Source: Seminavis robusta
Lineage: Eukaryota > Bacillariophyta > Bacillariophyceae > Naviculales > Naviculaceae
Reading direction: 5' to 3'
DNA length: 64,000 nt
Assembly (NCBI GenBank): GCA_903772945.1
Contig: CAICTM010000422.1
Span: 1-64,000 of the forward strand
Made by a program: the position numbers and the translations under genes. Numbering within the stretch: the first letter of the stretch is position 1; each line of letters starts with the position of its first letter. The notes beneath the pieces are model-generated. The model saw nothing but the letters and a program-made list of their open reading frames with translations, searched no databases and was not told the origin of the DNA. Shown one piece after another: positions 11,801 through 21,349 of this stretch.

Positions 11801-12001
11801 AAAGCTCATGGTGTCTCGTTCGGAAGAGTGTTCTTCTGCTATCTCTAATGGCTGGAAAGGCGCTGTGGGTCCTCCTTGTGAGGAAGTCAAATCTTCAGGC
11901 GTCTCTTCGTCCAACGGCGTACATCCGCTCACAGCAGCCTTGGCTACGGATCGATGTTGTGGCGGCAACAGTTCCGAGCGACTTTGGATCGCGTGATCCA
12001 T
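8897..12001 (-). CDS. Multi-pass membrane protein of four repeated 4-helix modules
   Basis: Predicted 1034 aa, no intron, from ATG 12001 (A at -3, G at +4). The frame runs on to 12040 only through a GTG. A soluble N-terminus of about 150 residues precedes some 16 hydrophobic helices. The motif [N/D]LYYxxW recurs four times, near residues 343 (NLYYLSW), 636 (NLYYGSW), 842 (NLYYFSW) and 986 (DLYYSTW). Each copy opens the last helix of a module made of two helices, a helix with a small loop often holding VG, then the LYY helix. Linkers between modules 1/2 and 2/3 are long and Ser/Gln-rich. I do not recognise a named family. The fourfold repeat suggests growth by internal duplication of a tetraspan unit. 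It may be a membrane receptor or transporter; no catalytic motif is seen. Confidence 0.75.
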   Translation of the reverse strand: MDHAIQSRSELLPPQHRSVAKAAVSGCTPLDEETPEDLTSSQGGPTAPFQPLEIAEEHSSERDTMSFVPNMSPSAVAASEASRKRRLRQRWPSFSLEVSTTADIANTSFMFADQLQTQEDNLRETGLSPGKGGRRVPINILKLPWQHPFRNHESNSNPYKIPRALFAAIFLTTTLALFSAWDAQNHCISNETDALMALLGGGDDGYSGDNASQENYDDQGTDDDVYASEMLLVTATCKEMFRQVMVPVGLITGAGSLLALGILRQHQRSYGKMRDGAKVPLMAQSPPCFYSFYLPLLFVSGLILAAWTVGIVLVMLRPRSNDSDNPYTSLAAVDAMGRVGDNANLYYLSWISELLAMLIFYLLGGAFVRQHWLPMITAPAAGTMSAAPPVTSNPSTVSAASSAFLHIQKHALAGSHMISTKGSMDNSLLQFSSVSSMPGAIPATTQRYHSSRIKWYQTFYKLRVRTGIWVAALFCSLVIVASSAHLFHEVLLPAALSLYDDDDYLSTNDRISWWNVVEENKAYGRVCVVLANQDSNLSEALCKRTFFSLLSGFVAVILCGTAIVLHLLARRSAAADALYVEACGGVYHELALEMMVTKNHHFPLRTELLLSVVLSLWLGWNALCVSSIHGPASRVGNLYYGSWLCFLLCLRISLGCVEEYFNIDNDEGGNHEQKHNSRRYSRQPSYRAPSLARETEGETNPASASDNGNGAKSHRQTNQQGQNDESKDALEKERASRLRRYFFLFAFSTVCAGSAIDAAANQGFALSLSEKYMILAPTTVALVSAAMFLLCLFKESYAIVSRFWCGGVLSLVCFEVWLLDLVLTMHSKDSWAVNGVGEIEMANLYYFSWASIITAGIQMTSYFQEALGLESEDYMSVVWAAIGKVCFVILGAALHIWHSISDQCDIEFRNSALTFCSRTVLAMIIAATGITISGTVVFIRVLVPTRFLSTRSRAHCEAVTSIFLMLLYGVGTAMVTGIGSPGQSVGDLYYSTWLAFIVSIGIFISCYDQIKVAELEAKESESMRESFSTDGVLA

Positions 12002-13108
12002 TGTCGGTTGTGTTGTTCTTGGTTCTTTCAACGGAAACACCTTGATGGGGTAGCGAGATCACGATTCGTTTGTGATGACATGGAAAGCAATTGGTGCGCC
12101 CGTCGAAGGAATGATTGAATTGAATCGAATCAAAGCAAAGCAAAGCAAAGCAAAGCAACCCAAAACAATCAATACCGGTATAACCTAGCAAGTAATAAGG
12201 AGAGACAGCCCTCACAACAAGCCAATAAAGGGGGCACCACAGTCTGGATCCTACTGCGTCTCTTCACACTCCATGGATTTTTGAATGCCGCCTTTTGTGG
12301 TGTTGAGTGTGGGTTCAGCAATTGTGAAAAAGAATGCCTCAAAACGTTAATTCTCTCCGAAAAACGCCGGTGGAGCAATTCGTCTCACAAAATTTGATGC
12401 CCTTGCTCAGAGCTGTCTTGCCACAGCTCTTGCCAGCATGTAACGGGCTATCGGTACCGGTATGCATAGTGCGTAGCGGTAACAGGGGGCCTACTCCAAT
12501 AGAGTACCGGTACTCTGGAGTAGTTGATTACATGTAGTCTCCGGAAGCCGACAGAGGGTTTGGCTTAGGAGAATCAAAGGAGAAATTTGGGAATAGCTAG
12601 GTTTGATGGGAGCAGGGGAGACATACTTTTGTATATACTGTATGATTGCTTGCTGCCCCGATCAACTAAACTGAACTGCATCTAGCTAGCTAGCTGGAAA
12701 CTTGGCAAGGCAGGAAACAAACAACGCCAGGTAGGCTTCTTCACTCGATGCAACAGTTTCCTGTTTGAGTCTCCCAGCTTCCGGTACCGGTACTTGTAGT
12801 GCCACAGTGAGCCACGGCCCTTGCCATGTCCACCTAAGCGCAAACACATCGTCCTGAAGTACACAATTGCAATGCATTTGTCATCTTTCTGTCATTTAGC
12901 TTACTACTATCGTATTTATACTGGTACTCCTATCGTCTGACAATCCTTCGTTAAAAGAGGTGAGAAGAGCCGTAGAGGACTGCAGAAGACAGAACTTCAT
13001 GGAACAAAAAAGCATGCCATACTTCAACAAGTGGATTGCTTGCTACTTTTTGCTTTGCATGCAACGTACAATGATCAGTCACATTTTGAATGCTGCGGTT
13101 TCCGTGCT
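12002..13108. other. Intergenic, no gene seen
   Basis: Upstream region of the 16-helix gene and downstream region of the ABC gene. It contains an AAAGC run near 12136, (CTAG)n near 12682 and two GGTACC-type motifs (12450, 12783). Small open frames here have no support. Confidence 0.6.
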
Positions 13109-14908
13109 TCAGACTTCAAAGCAGATCACACCGCTATCGTCACACGAAGATATCGAAAACGAGTTGTCGTTGGATGCAAACATACTCTTGCCACCAGATT
13201 CGGAAAACGATGATTGTCGTTCCTCGGTCAGTAATTCTTTGCTACTGGCGTGCTGTCCCACTCCATACAGTTCAAGCTGCAGGCTCTGAAACTCTGCATC
13301 CTGCGCCATTGACTTTCTCTTCTTTTCTTTTCGGTCTCGTTTCATGTTGAGGCGGGTGTTCTTGACAAGCATGCAAACCAGGAAGATGATGACGCCCAAG
13401 GAGCCCGTCAGGACCAGGTAGAGCACGTTGAGGCTCCGACTGGCAGGACAGCCTTCCATGAGATGCGAAACACCAGGAGTCATGCACCACAAGTAGAAGC
13501 GACTGAACAAGTATCGGAACTCTTTGACAACTGCAATTCCAGACCCGGGAGAATAGGTTGTCGAGAAGAAGATCAGAAGCATAAAGGGAAGACTGGAGAT
13601 GGAAGCAACTGCCTCAAGAGGAAGACTGGTATACAAACCGAGGCAAATGGAAGGAAACGTAAGACTTCCTGAATCAAAAAAGATGGCAATCCAATAGGTG
13701 AAATCTCCCAAGCCGTCAATGACGGCATTTGCAAGCCCATACTGCAATAGCGAAATAAGGAGGATCATGCACATTGTCAAGTAGGTCTTCCAGAGTTTCT
13801 GTTTCCCCTTGCTGGAATGCATAAGGGCTTCCGCTTCCTCAGAAACGTAGTTGCGCCAATCTACCAAACTGAGGAGATATGGCTTGATGGCAAAGTATCC
13901 AATCATATCAATAGCAATCAGGACCAAGGCAGCGCCTTCTTGCGCAGTGCCCCAGAATGTAGGAATAAAGAGCGCGAAAGCACAGATGGCGTAGGTTGCA
14001 ACACCCATGACACTGGCATTCTTCTTCATTTCCGCATCAACAAAGAAGTTATAATCAGCACCAGAAGCTTCATAGGCATACGCTTCTCCCACGGAGAGAG
14101 CCATGATGGCCTTTTCTCGATCTACACGTTCATTGTTGTTGACCGTGACCACAGATCGATCAACAGCAGATACCGTAATGGTGTTGTCTGACATTCCTGT
14201 CAAGGCTTGCACGTGATCGTTGGTCACCAGCAAGATGTTGTGATGCCGACGCATAAGGTTGAGTCTGTCGACAACCCAAGGCACATAGTCATCTGGGAAA
14301 CAGCAACAGATCGAGTGTCACGGTGAGTGAGTTGACGAGTAAAGTGTTTCAGAGGCACAATGTGAAGGTTTTACGCACCAGTGACGCCCTTGGAGATCAA
14401 AGAAGCAAACATGCAGTTTCAGCAAAGTTGTCATGGTGGTGGCAATCAGAAACACAACAACAGGATTGTCTTACCGCGAATGGCTCATCTAGGCAAATCA
14501 AAAGATCTCTTTGACGTTTTGTGCGCTGGTAGATGAGTTCAAAGACGAAGAGCTTGCGCTGACCTCCACTGAGTCCAGCAGTGAAGGCGCCGGCCATGGT
14601 CCCACCCACTTTGATCGTTTCAGCTGTTCCCTCTTGTTTGTAGATATTCCAGAACGGAAGTTCGGTTTCGTCGAAGTCGGGAATGGCAGCGACGGGGATG
14701 TATGGGCGGAGGGAGTGATACTGCCGAACGTAGACACACCGGTGGCTCTTATGGACATCCTGCATAAAGGTAGTCTTGCCAGCTCCAGAGCTGGGGAAGC
14801 AATGCAGATTCAATGCAGGTAAAGTGAGCCAAAGGAAAGAGTCGCTAGACCTGAGCACGATCATGAAGCAGACAATTCTTACCTGCCAACAACTGTTGTG
14901 AGAGGCAT
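13109..14908 (-). CDS. ABC half-transporter (ABCG-like), probably 5'-truncated
   Basis: Four exons on minus: 14908-14883, 14790-14475, a 10-nt microexon 14388-14379, and 14292-13109. The introns are 92, 86 and 86 nt. The frame totals 1536 nt, 511 aa. The nucleotide-binding domain shows Walker A (GSSGAGKTTF), a Q-loop glutamine (VYVRQY), signature LSGGQRK, Walker B (LLICLDEP) and a TNDH switch. The microexon supplies GVT plus half of the Asp in DEPFAGVTDDYVP. About six membrane helices follow (roughly residues 225-445), then a basic, Ser-rich tail. Likely role: ATP-driven export of an unknown substrate as a dimer. Oddity: the only in-frame ATG is nine residues before Walker A, so the usual first strands of the ATPase are absent. 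Upstream lies a tandem duplication and a transposon, suggesting loss of the 5' end, or an unseen upstream exon. Confidence 0.75.
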
Positions 14909-14918
14909 GCTGAAGATC

Positions 14919-15133
14919 GATGAAAGATGAAAGGGATCAGGAGGATGTTGCGATGTTCCGATGTTCCAACCACGAAATCTCCATTGGTGCGATGGTGCGA
15001 TGAAAGGAGATCCGGCTACTTGCTGCTCTGTTCCCTTCAACGACGATGAAAGATGAAAGGGATCAGGAGGATGCAACGATGTTCCAACCACGAAATATCT
15101 ATTGGCTGGTGCGATGAAAGGAGATCCGGCTAC
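14919..15133. repeat. Two-copy tandem duplication, ~124 bp period
   Basis: The segment beginning GATGAAAGATGAAAGGGATC and ending GGAGATCCGGCTAC occurs at about 14919-15020 and again at about 15043-15133, with small indels. It sits directly upstream of the apparent start of the ABC gene. The minus-strand frame stays open through it but lacks an ATG. Confidence 0.75.
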
Positions 15134-15609
15134 ATGCGTTGTGAGTATTTGCTCGGATTGAATCGAATGATGAAGATCCGCATTTGTTTGGCAACCGAGC
15201 CTCGAGCCAATGATGATTGATGATGAGGCCAAAATGTGAGAGATGCGTGAAATCCAATGTTCCGGTTTTTGCCACGAGTGTCCTTTAATTAGTGTTTTGT
15301 TTGTCTCATAATCCTTTTGCTCCAATCGTTTACGCCCTTACTAGTACGCCCTTACTCCTTTTGAGTTGCTATTGAGGTCGAGTCGTCGAGTCCTGTCTGA
15401 GACTCCGAAGACTATGTGTAGAGCCCACGTAGCTTGTGGTACTGGTACTCTCATGTAAAAAGGCCACGTGCAAAAACGCCGGAATTTAAAATACAGTACC
15501 TGGTAACTGCTCACCCAAGGGCCAGTTCTCTTTCAGATCAACATACACGCACATGTACATGTACGTGGCATCACCACATCACCACCCACAACCCAAAAGC
15601 TAACCAGAA

Positions 15610-16417
15610 GAGAGTGCCACCAGTGCCACCTTTGGATGATCAGATGATCATATGATCATTCTTTGGATGACCCATTGGATACTCGTCAGTTAAGTAAGTG
15701 CATGCCCTGTATTACATAAAGGACATCATAAGTTATTTAAAGGACACGTTTTTGGGCTAATGGAGTAGCCTAAAATTGCAGAGAATATCTGGGCTACTCA
15801 AGTAGCCGAAAATCTAGACTACTCAAGTACAGGTAGCCCAATGAGTAGCTATTAGATTGGCCTGTATCTTCGGATTGTTTGGGCTACTCGAGTAGCTCAA
15901 ATTTTTGAGCTACTCGATCATCACTGCATGAGCGTGGAGCGATTTTGGATACTCGAGTAGCCCAATCACCTTTGGCGGAAGTCCTTTTCATTACTGACGA
16001 TTTGGGCTACTCGAGTAGCCCAAATGAGATGTACTGAGTATGGACGATTTGGGCTATCCAAGTAGCCCAATCACCCTTCTGAGGAAGTCCTGAGCATTGG
16101 CAATTTGGGCTGCTCGAGTAGCCCAAATAAGATGTACCAGTACCGGTATTGGGATACTGGAGCAGCTCAAATTCTTGGGCTACTTGAGCAGCCCAAATGG
16201 CTCGTCGAGAAGAACACCCAGCCACCGGAGCGAGTTTGGGCTGCAGGAGTAGCCCAAATACGATGCAGCGATATTGGGCTGCATGAGTAGCCCAAATACC
16301 TCTTTGAGGAGTCAGCATGTCAGTACAAAGAAGGTGGCAAGGTGTCTTTGAAGACTTAACTGACAAGTGGTATCCAATAAGTCATCCAAAGAATAATCAT
16401 CCAAAGGTGGTGCTCTC
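15610..16417. mobile_element. Non-autonomous DNA transposon (MITE-like) with long terminal inverted repeats
   Basis: Left end GAGAGTGCCACC...TTTGGATGAT and right end ATCATCCAAAGGTGGTGCTCTC are inverted copies. The similarity extends to GTCAGTTAAGT at 15694 and ACTTAACTGAC at 16354, about 60 bp per side, with a short extra ATGATC-rich insert on the left. AACCAGAAG stands directly outside both ends (15602-15610 and 16418-16426), giving an 8 or 9 bp target duplication depending on where the G is assigned. Length is about 808 bp with no transposase frame. An 8-9 bp duplication points to a hAT- or Mutator-like transposase in trans; the family is inferred. Confidence 0.85.
15750..16297. repeat. Array of about 12 short palindromes inside the element
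   Basis: Variants of the palindrome GGGCTACTCGAGTAGCCC, usually extended to TTTGGG...CCCAAAT, occur about 12-13 times (near 15752, 15788, 15815, 15879, 15943, 16001, 16048, 16104, 16149, 16175, 16235, 16273). Spacers are 0-45 bp and irregular. The 16001 copy is perfect. One more partial copy lies outside at 18603. Each can fold as a hairpin or bind a dimeric protein. Confidence 0.85.
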
Positions 16418-16554
16418 AACCAGAAGCAGTACGACGTAAAGTCCAGTCTTCAGCAACGCAACCCTCATCCCTCATCTAGCTAGGCAGCAGCTACCGCCGG
16501 TGGAAGCTGCTACCAGGACTATTTTTCAGCGCTCGTCTCCTGTATCCCTTGCCT

Positions 16555-17510
16555 CAGTTTGGATCCTTATGATGAATACATGCACAACCGAACATTATGA
16601 ATCCAGCCATTGTAGCCGGCTGCGGTATAGCTACATCGACAACAATGGCAACAGTACCAAAAGTTCGGCTTTGCTCGCTACGGTTACCGATACCTCGCAT
16701 TGGATCCTTATGATGAATACATGCACAACCGAATATTGTCAATCCAGCCATTGTAGCCAGTTACCGTAGAGTTACATCAATCGGTGACAGTGGCAACAGC
16801 ACCGAAAACACTCAGGTTCGTTTACTGGCTCACTCCGTTCCGGTACCTTGCATTGGATTCCTTATTGACGAATACATGCACAACTGAACATTGTCATCCA
16901 GCCATCGTAGCCAGCTACCGTAGAGTTTCATCGATCGGTGACAGTGGCAACATACCGAACACACTCAGGTTCGGCTTTACTGCTCACTCGGTTTACCTGC
17001 ATTGGTTCTTATGACGAATACATGCACAAAACCGAATATTGTTAATCCAGCCATTGTAACAGGCTACAGTACAGTTACATCGCGACAGTGTCACAGTACC
17101 GAACACACTCAGTTCCGTTTTGCTGGCTACACTCCGTTGCTGGTATCTTGCATTGCATCCTTATGACAAATACATGCACAACCGAACATTGAATCCAGCC
17201 ATTGTAGCGCGCGGTATAGCTACATCGACGACATGGAACAGTACCGAAAGTTCGCTTTGCTCGCTACGGTTACCGGTTCCTCGCATTGGTATCCTTAGAC
17301 GAATACAAGCACAACAGAACATTGTCAATCCAGCATGTAGCAGCTATGGTAGAGTTCATCGATCAGTGAAGTGGCAACAGTACGAACACACTCAGGTTCG
17401 ACTTTGCTCGCTGCAGTCGGTTACCTCGCCTTGGATCCTATGAATACAGCACAACCGAAATTGTCATCCAGCCATTGTAGCCACTGCCGTATAGCTAGTG
17501 GCAACAGTCT
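16555..17510. repeat. Tandem array, ~146-bp unit, about 6.5 copies
   Basis: The landmark ATACATGCACAACCGAACAT recurs with changes near 16575, 16717, 16870, 17017, 17169, 17301 and 17445, so periods run from about 132 to 153 bp. Between landmarks the text CCAGCCATTGTAGCC...TACCG...CTTTGCTCGCTACGG is shared. Later copies carry many one-base losses. It is non-coding and satellite-like. Confidence 0.85.
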
Positions 17511-17859
17511 TGACTTGCCTACAGGAAAATGGGTACCGCACAGGAATCACCACCAAAATAGTAGAAATAATAAGAAGGATGAATCCGGTAGGGGGATCCA
17601 CTCTCTTGTGTGTTGTCGTGTGTCGTATAGCCTCCTCCTCCGGTTGACGACTGTTGCCATTCAATGACTCGACGATGTTCAGGCTGGTGATAGGGCTGGA
17701 GTTAACAGAGCATCCTCTTGTTCATAGCGATCGATCGAAGCCTCTCCTCTTGTTGTCCCGAGCGACCGAAAAGGACTCGACAATGGTAGTTCGCCGGCCG
17801 TCAGCAGTAAGAGAAGAGAAAGTAAGAAATAGCTATGGTTTTCTCTTCTATTCTGACAC

Positions 17860-18290
17860 TGAAGAAAACCGGCGACTTACCCTTGTTCTCCAACTTGGCC
17901 GTTCATGGCTGAGAACTGACTGCCATCCCATGGTCCATAGGATTCAATTAGGGATGGCTTTCGAATCTACACCGGAGACGACCGGCTTGAGTGAGGCTTG
18001 GATAACAGAGGTGCGACCGATCGATTCGATTCGAATAATTAAAACAACTCACCCGTTGACGGCCGAGATCTGACTGCCTGCCCATGGTCCATAGAAATGA
18101 ATGAAGGATGGCTTTCGCATCTACACCTCCAATATCACTCTTGATAATAGGCTTACCTCGAATCGAATCAATCGATCGGCCGATTGGATAAAGCACTCAC
18201 CATTGTTGTCGGTCAAGCTTGGATTTACCTCCTGTTTACCATACGAATTCAATGAGGGAGAGAAGTCAGTGCTGCGCCTTCAATGATGGA
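17860..18290. repeat. Degenerate tandem repeat, ~150-bp unit, two to three copies
   Basis: The text CTGCC..CCCATGGTCCATAG..ATTCAAT..GGGATGGCTTTCG.ATCTACACC is at about 17929-17974 and again at about 18076-18128, and a weaker third copy runs from about 18200. Between the copies lie related TCGATCGATTCG stretches. No coding role is seen. Confidence 0.6.
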
Positions 18291-18299
18291 CTTTCGCTC

Positions 18300-19038
18300 G
18301 GTGCGATCAGTTTATCCTTAACCTTAGCAACTTCAACGGTTCTTTTATCCACGAATCCATCTAAATCTTTCTAAAGGGAACTTGTTACTTAACGATACAC
18401 ATGACCGTTGATTCTGCAACTGAAGTGCGTCTACTCTTTTTCGGACAGTAAACGCCGGCAAATCGATTTTGGAGTGCAACTGAGGGGGTACTGGTAACCA
18501 AAAGGAGCATTGTCTCATGGCTACCTGTATCTCGGGCACACGTTTCGTCCATACAGGTAGACTGTGAGATCTTCACGCGATAAGTTCTTGAATCGATATC
18601 TTGTGGGCTACTCGAGAGCTACTTTCAGTGACCTACAACATCAGCTCATGTGGACTAGCCTGTGACTGTGCCTATGGTGCTAGAGCTAGAAGGCACACCA
18701 AGTTGGGCTTTGAAGCAGCATTACTAGTGTTATTGCTCTAAAGCTCACTTGGAGTGGATCAATTTGCATAGGCTTTTGATCCTGCTTCTTCACAAAGATC
18801 GATCGATCCAAGAAAAGAACAAAAGTGAGGAATCGGGGCTGCAGAGGTGCATGTGCCCTTTTCGCGCGAAGCTTCACTACGTAGACGTAACAATACAGGC
18901 CCATTGCATGAACGAAAGAAAGCTATTGGATAAAGCCACGACAATCCTCGGTTGCTTGGTTGGGAAGGGCAAAGGACGACCTGGATGCACGCGCAACAAG
19001 TCGTACATCGGAGCCAAATTAAAAACTTTGTTTAGCCG
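18300..19038. other. Intergenic, no gene seen
   Basis: 3' flank of the LRR gene. It holds one partial GGGCTACTCGAG palindrome at 18603 and no supported coding frame. Confidence 0.55.
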
Positions 19039-21165
19039 CTACAGAAGATGGCCGCCACCACGGTCAACATCCAAGGGTGAAACACAATTGAATTGCACTG
19101 GGCAGGATTCCAATATTACGATTCGAGCACATCGCCCATCTTCGACAAGGGACTCACACCATTGTTCCTCATACGCACCAACGCAGGGACCACGGGGAGG
19201 ACACTCGAAGAAATCAGTGGGATGGAGACTGGGTTGAGTTGAGGGCGACGAGCTCGGAGATCTGGATGGGGTCGAGCTCGGAGACCGGGAAGGAGAGGAG
19301 CTTGGAGATCTAGAGGGGCTGGAACTTGGAGACTTGGAAGGAGTGCTGCTGGGGCGGGAGCTGGGTGCTATGCTGGGGCTTGAGGTAGGTATAGCCTCTC
19401 GACATTCACATCCGCAGCCGCAAAGTCCTCCAGGCTTGCATGTAAAAATTAGCTCACTGATGTTGCACAGCTTGGGATGAATCAGGCCACTCATGGAGGT
19501 GTTAGCCACGTTCCTGTGCACACAAGCATAGTTGCAGGTACCGTACAAGTTGATTGTTGTCATTGATTGGTCGGTCAAGAAGGGATCCAAGGACATTCCA
19601 AGGTGAAGAGTAGAGGATGAATGAGCGGGAAAGAAAATGTGGATGTCGCAAAGGCACTTGTAATCCAAAAGCAATCGGCCAGTCCTCGGTGTACTCACAG
19701 TCTGGTTAAATTTGCAAGTCCCGTCAGCTGAGCTGGCAGATTGCCGGTGAGACCTAGAATTTCGTGTAGCTCCAAGCTTTCCAATGAGCTCAAGAGCCCT
19801 ATTTGAGTGGGAATGACTCCATTGATGCTTGTGTCATGGATGTCCACCTCCTTGAGTGATGTGGCCAAACCTATGAAAGTAGGAATTGGCCCAGACAGGT
19901 TGTCAATGTCTGATAAATCTAGCTCCTCAAGATTACTCAGGCCGAAAATTTCAGTTGGAATCGAGGTAGAGAATTCATTGCCTCCCAGCTGAAGTTCAGT
20001 CAATGTAGAAATGTTTCCAATGTAACTGGGAATGGTTCCATTGAGGAGATTGTCACCCAACTTCAAGACTTGCAAACTTGTTGAAAGGCCAATCTCAGAT
20101 GGAAGTGTACCTGAGAGATAATATGTGTGTGTATTGTTCGTTGTTTGGAAGGTGAAGTTGGGAGAAAGCATACATAAGCTGAAGCAGACAACAGACCGCT
20201 GATCTGAAAGAGTTAGCTTCCAGCACTTGCCTGAAAAATAGTTGAATTCCAAGTCGAGCTCTTCCAGGGCAGGAAGAAGCAAAACATCCACACTAAGGGA
20301 CCCATTCAATCGCTTATTGAAATACAGATCAAGATACTCCAAGTTTGACAACTGAGACAGCGCAGCTGGAAGATTCCCTTCCAAATGATTCTCTGCCAGG
20401 TCAAGCTCTTGCAACGCCGCCATCAGGCCCAGTTCACTGATGACATCACCCGTCAGCATGTTGCGATCCAAATAGAGCTCTTCCAACAAAGAAAGTCCGC
20501 CATATTGTGTGGGGATACTTCCAGTGAAAGAGTTTTGCTCGAGAGTCAACTCTTCCAGGTTAGTCATCAAGCCTATTTCACTTGGCAGCCGTCCCCCGAT
20601 CATGTTGTCTTCGAGATCAAGCTTTACCAACGATGACAATGAGGCAATCTGTCCATTGAGAGACCCAATCAAGTTGTTCTCTTCGAGATCCAATTCCAGA
20701 AATACTAGATCGCTGGTGCAAGCATCTTCTTCTGCTTGGTTGTACCACTGGAATGTGACAATTCAATGGGTACAGGATTGGTTGAGGTGTCTGCAGGCAT
20801 CTGTGAAAGTTTTTGATAGCAAACCTTCAACAACATCGTCCCTCTCTACATACCTGGCACTCATGAGTTGTGTAGGAAAGCCAGTTGGTGTTGTTGGTCC
20901 ATGAGTTTCCATTTGTGGAAAAGTAGAACGAAGCCAAAGCCAGCAGCTGTGCCCGTTCTTCCTCGGTATCGACTGCGGCGGCGTTGGTGTGTCCGCTCAC
21001 CCAATCTTGAGCGCTTACCGCCGGATCTTGACGAACCGTAACCGACGCACTGACTGATACTTTGGAGCCGCGGAGGACACCGAGTGGTGCAGCAGCGCAC
21101 GAACTAAAGGCGCACAGAGTCACCGAGATCAGCGAGGCCATCTTCTTATTGGCAATCATCGTCAT
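19039..21165 (-). CDS. Secreted leucine-rich-repeat protein with Ser-Pro repeat tail
   Basis: Four exons on minus: 21165-20854, 20747-20231, 20110-19699 and 19513-19039. The total is 1716 nt, 571 aa. ATG 21165 begins a signal peptide (hydrophobic run ASLISVTLCAFSSCAAA). A TNGNSWTNNTNWLS cap precedes about eleven plant-type repeats (LxxLxLxxNxLxGxIPxxIG). They end in a cysteine cap (FTCKPGGLCGCGCEC). A tail of SPSSSPSRSPSS-type repeats follows, then a Cys-containing end. The intron 20230-20111 uses a GC donor (GCAAGT) and is 120 nt and in frame, so its retention would add 40 residues. Removing it gives perfect repeat spacing. Location inferred: cell surface or wall, with LRR as ligand-binding face; Ser-Pro repeats are common in diatom secreted proteins. 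A 1.3-kb transposon lies about 185 bp upstream of the start. Confidence 0.85.
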
Positions 21166-21349
21166 GAAAAAAACGTGGAAGCAGGCGAAAGATGGTTTTG
21201 CTTCTTCAAGACTAATTTGTGCGTGAGGAGTATAAAGATTGAAGCCGGAATTTGGCCTCAAATCGAAATTTTTGCAGGACAAACAAACTCCGGTGTCAAC
21301 TCCAAAAATCACGAAGCATGGATGAAAGGGACTTTTTTTAAGCCAACAG

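Noticed and set aside
15750-16297. Short regularly repeated palindromes resembling a CRISPR array
   Set aside because: Repeats vary, spacers are irregular (0-45 bp), the DNA is eukaryotic and the array lies inside an inverted-repeat transposon.
18749-19237. 162-codon plus-strand frame near the LRR gene
   Set aside because: Its second half is antisense to the Ser-Pro tail exon, and it has no recognisable domain.
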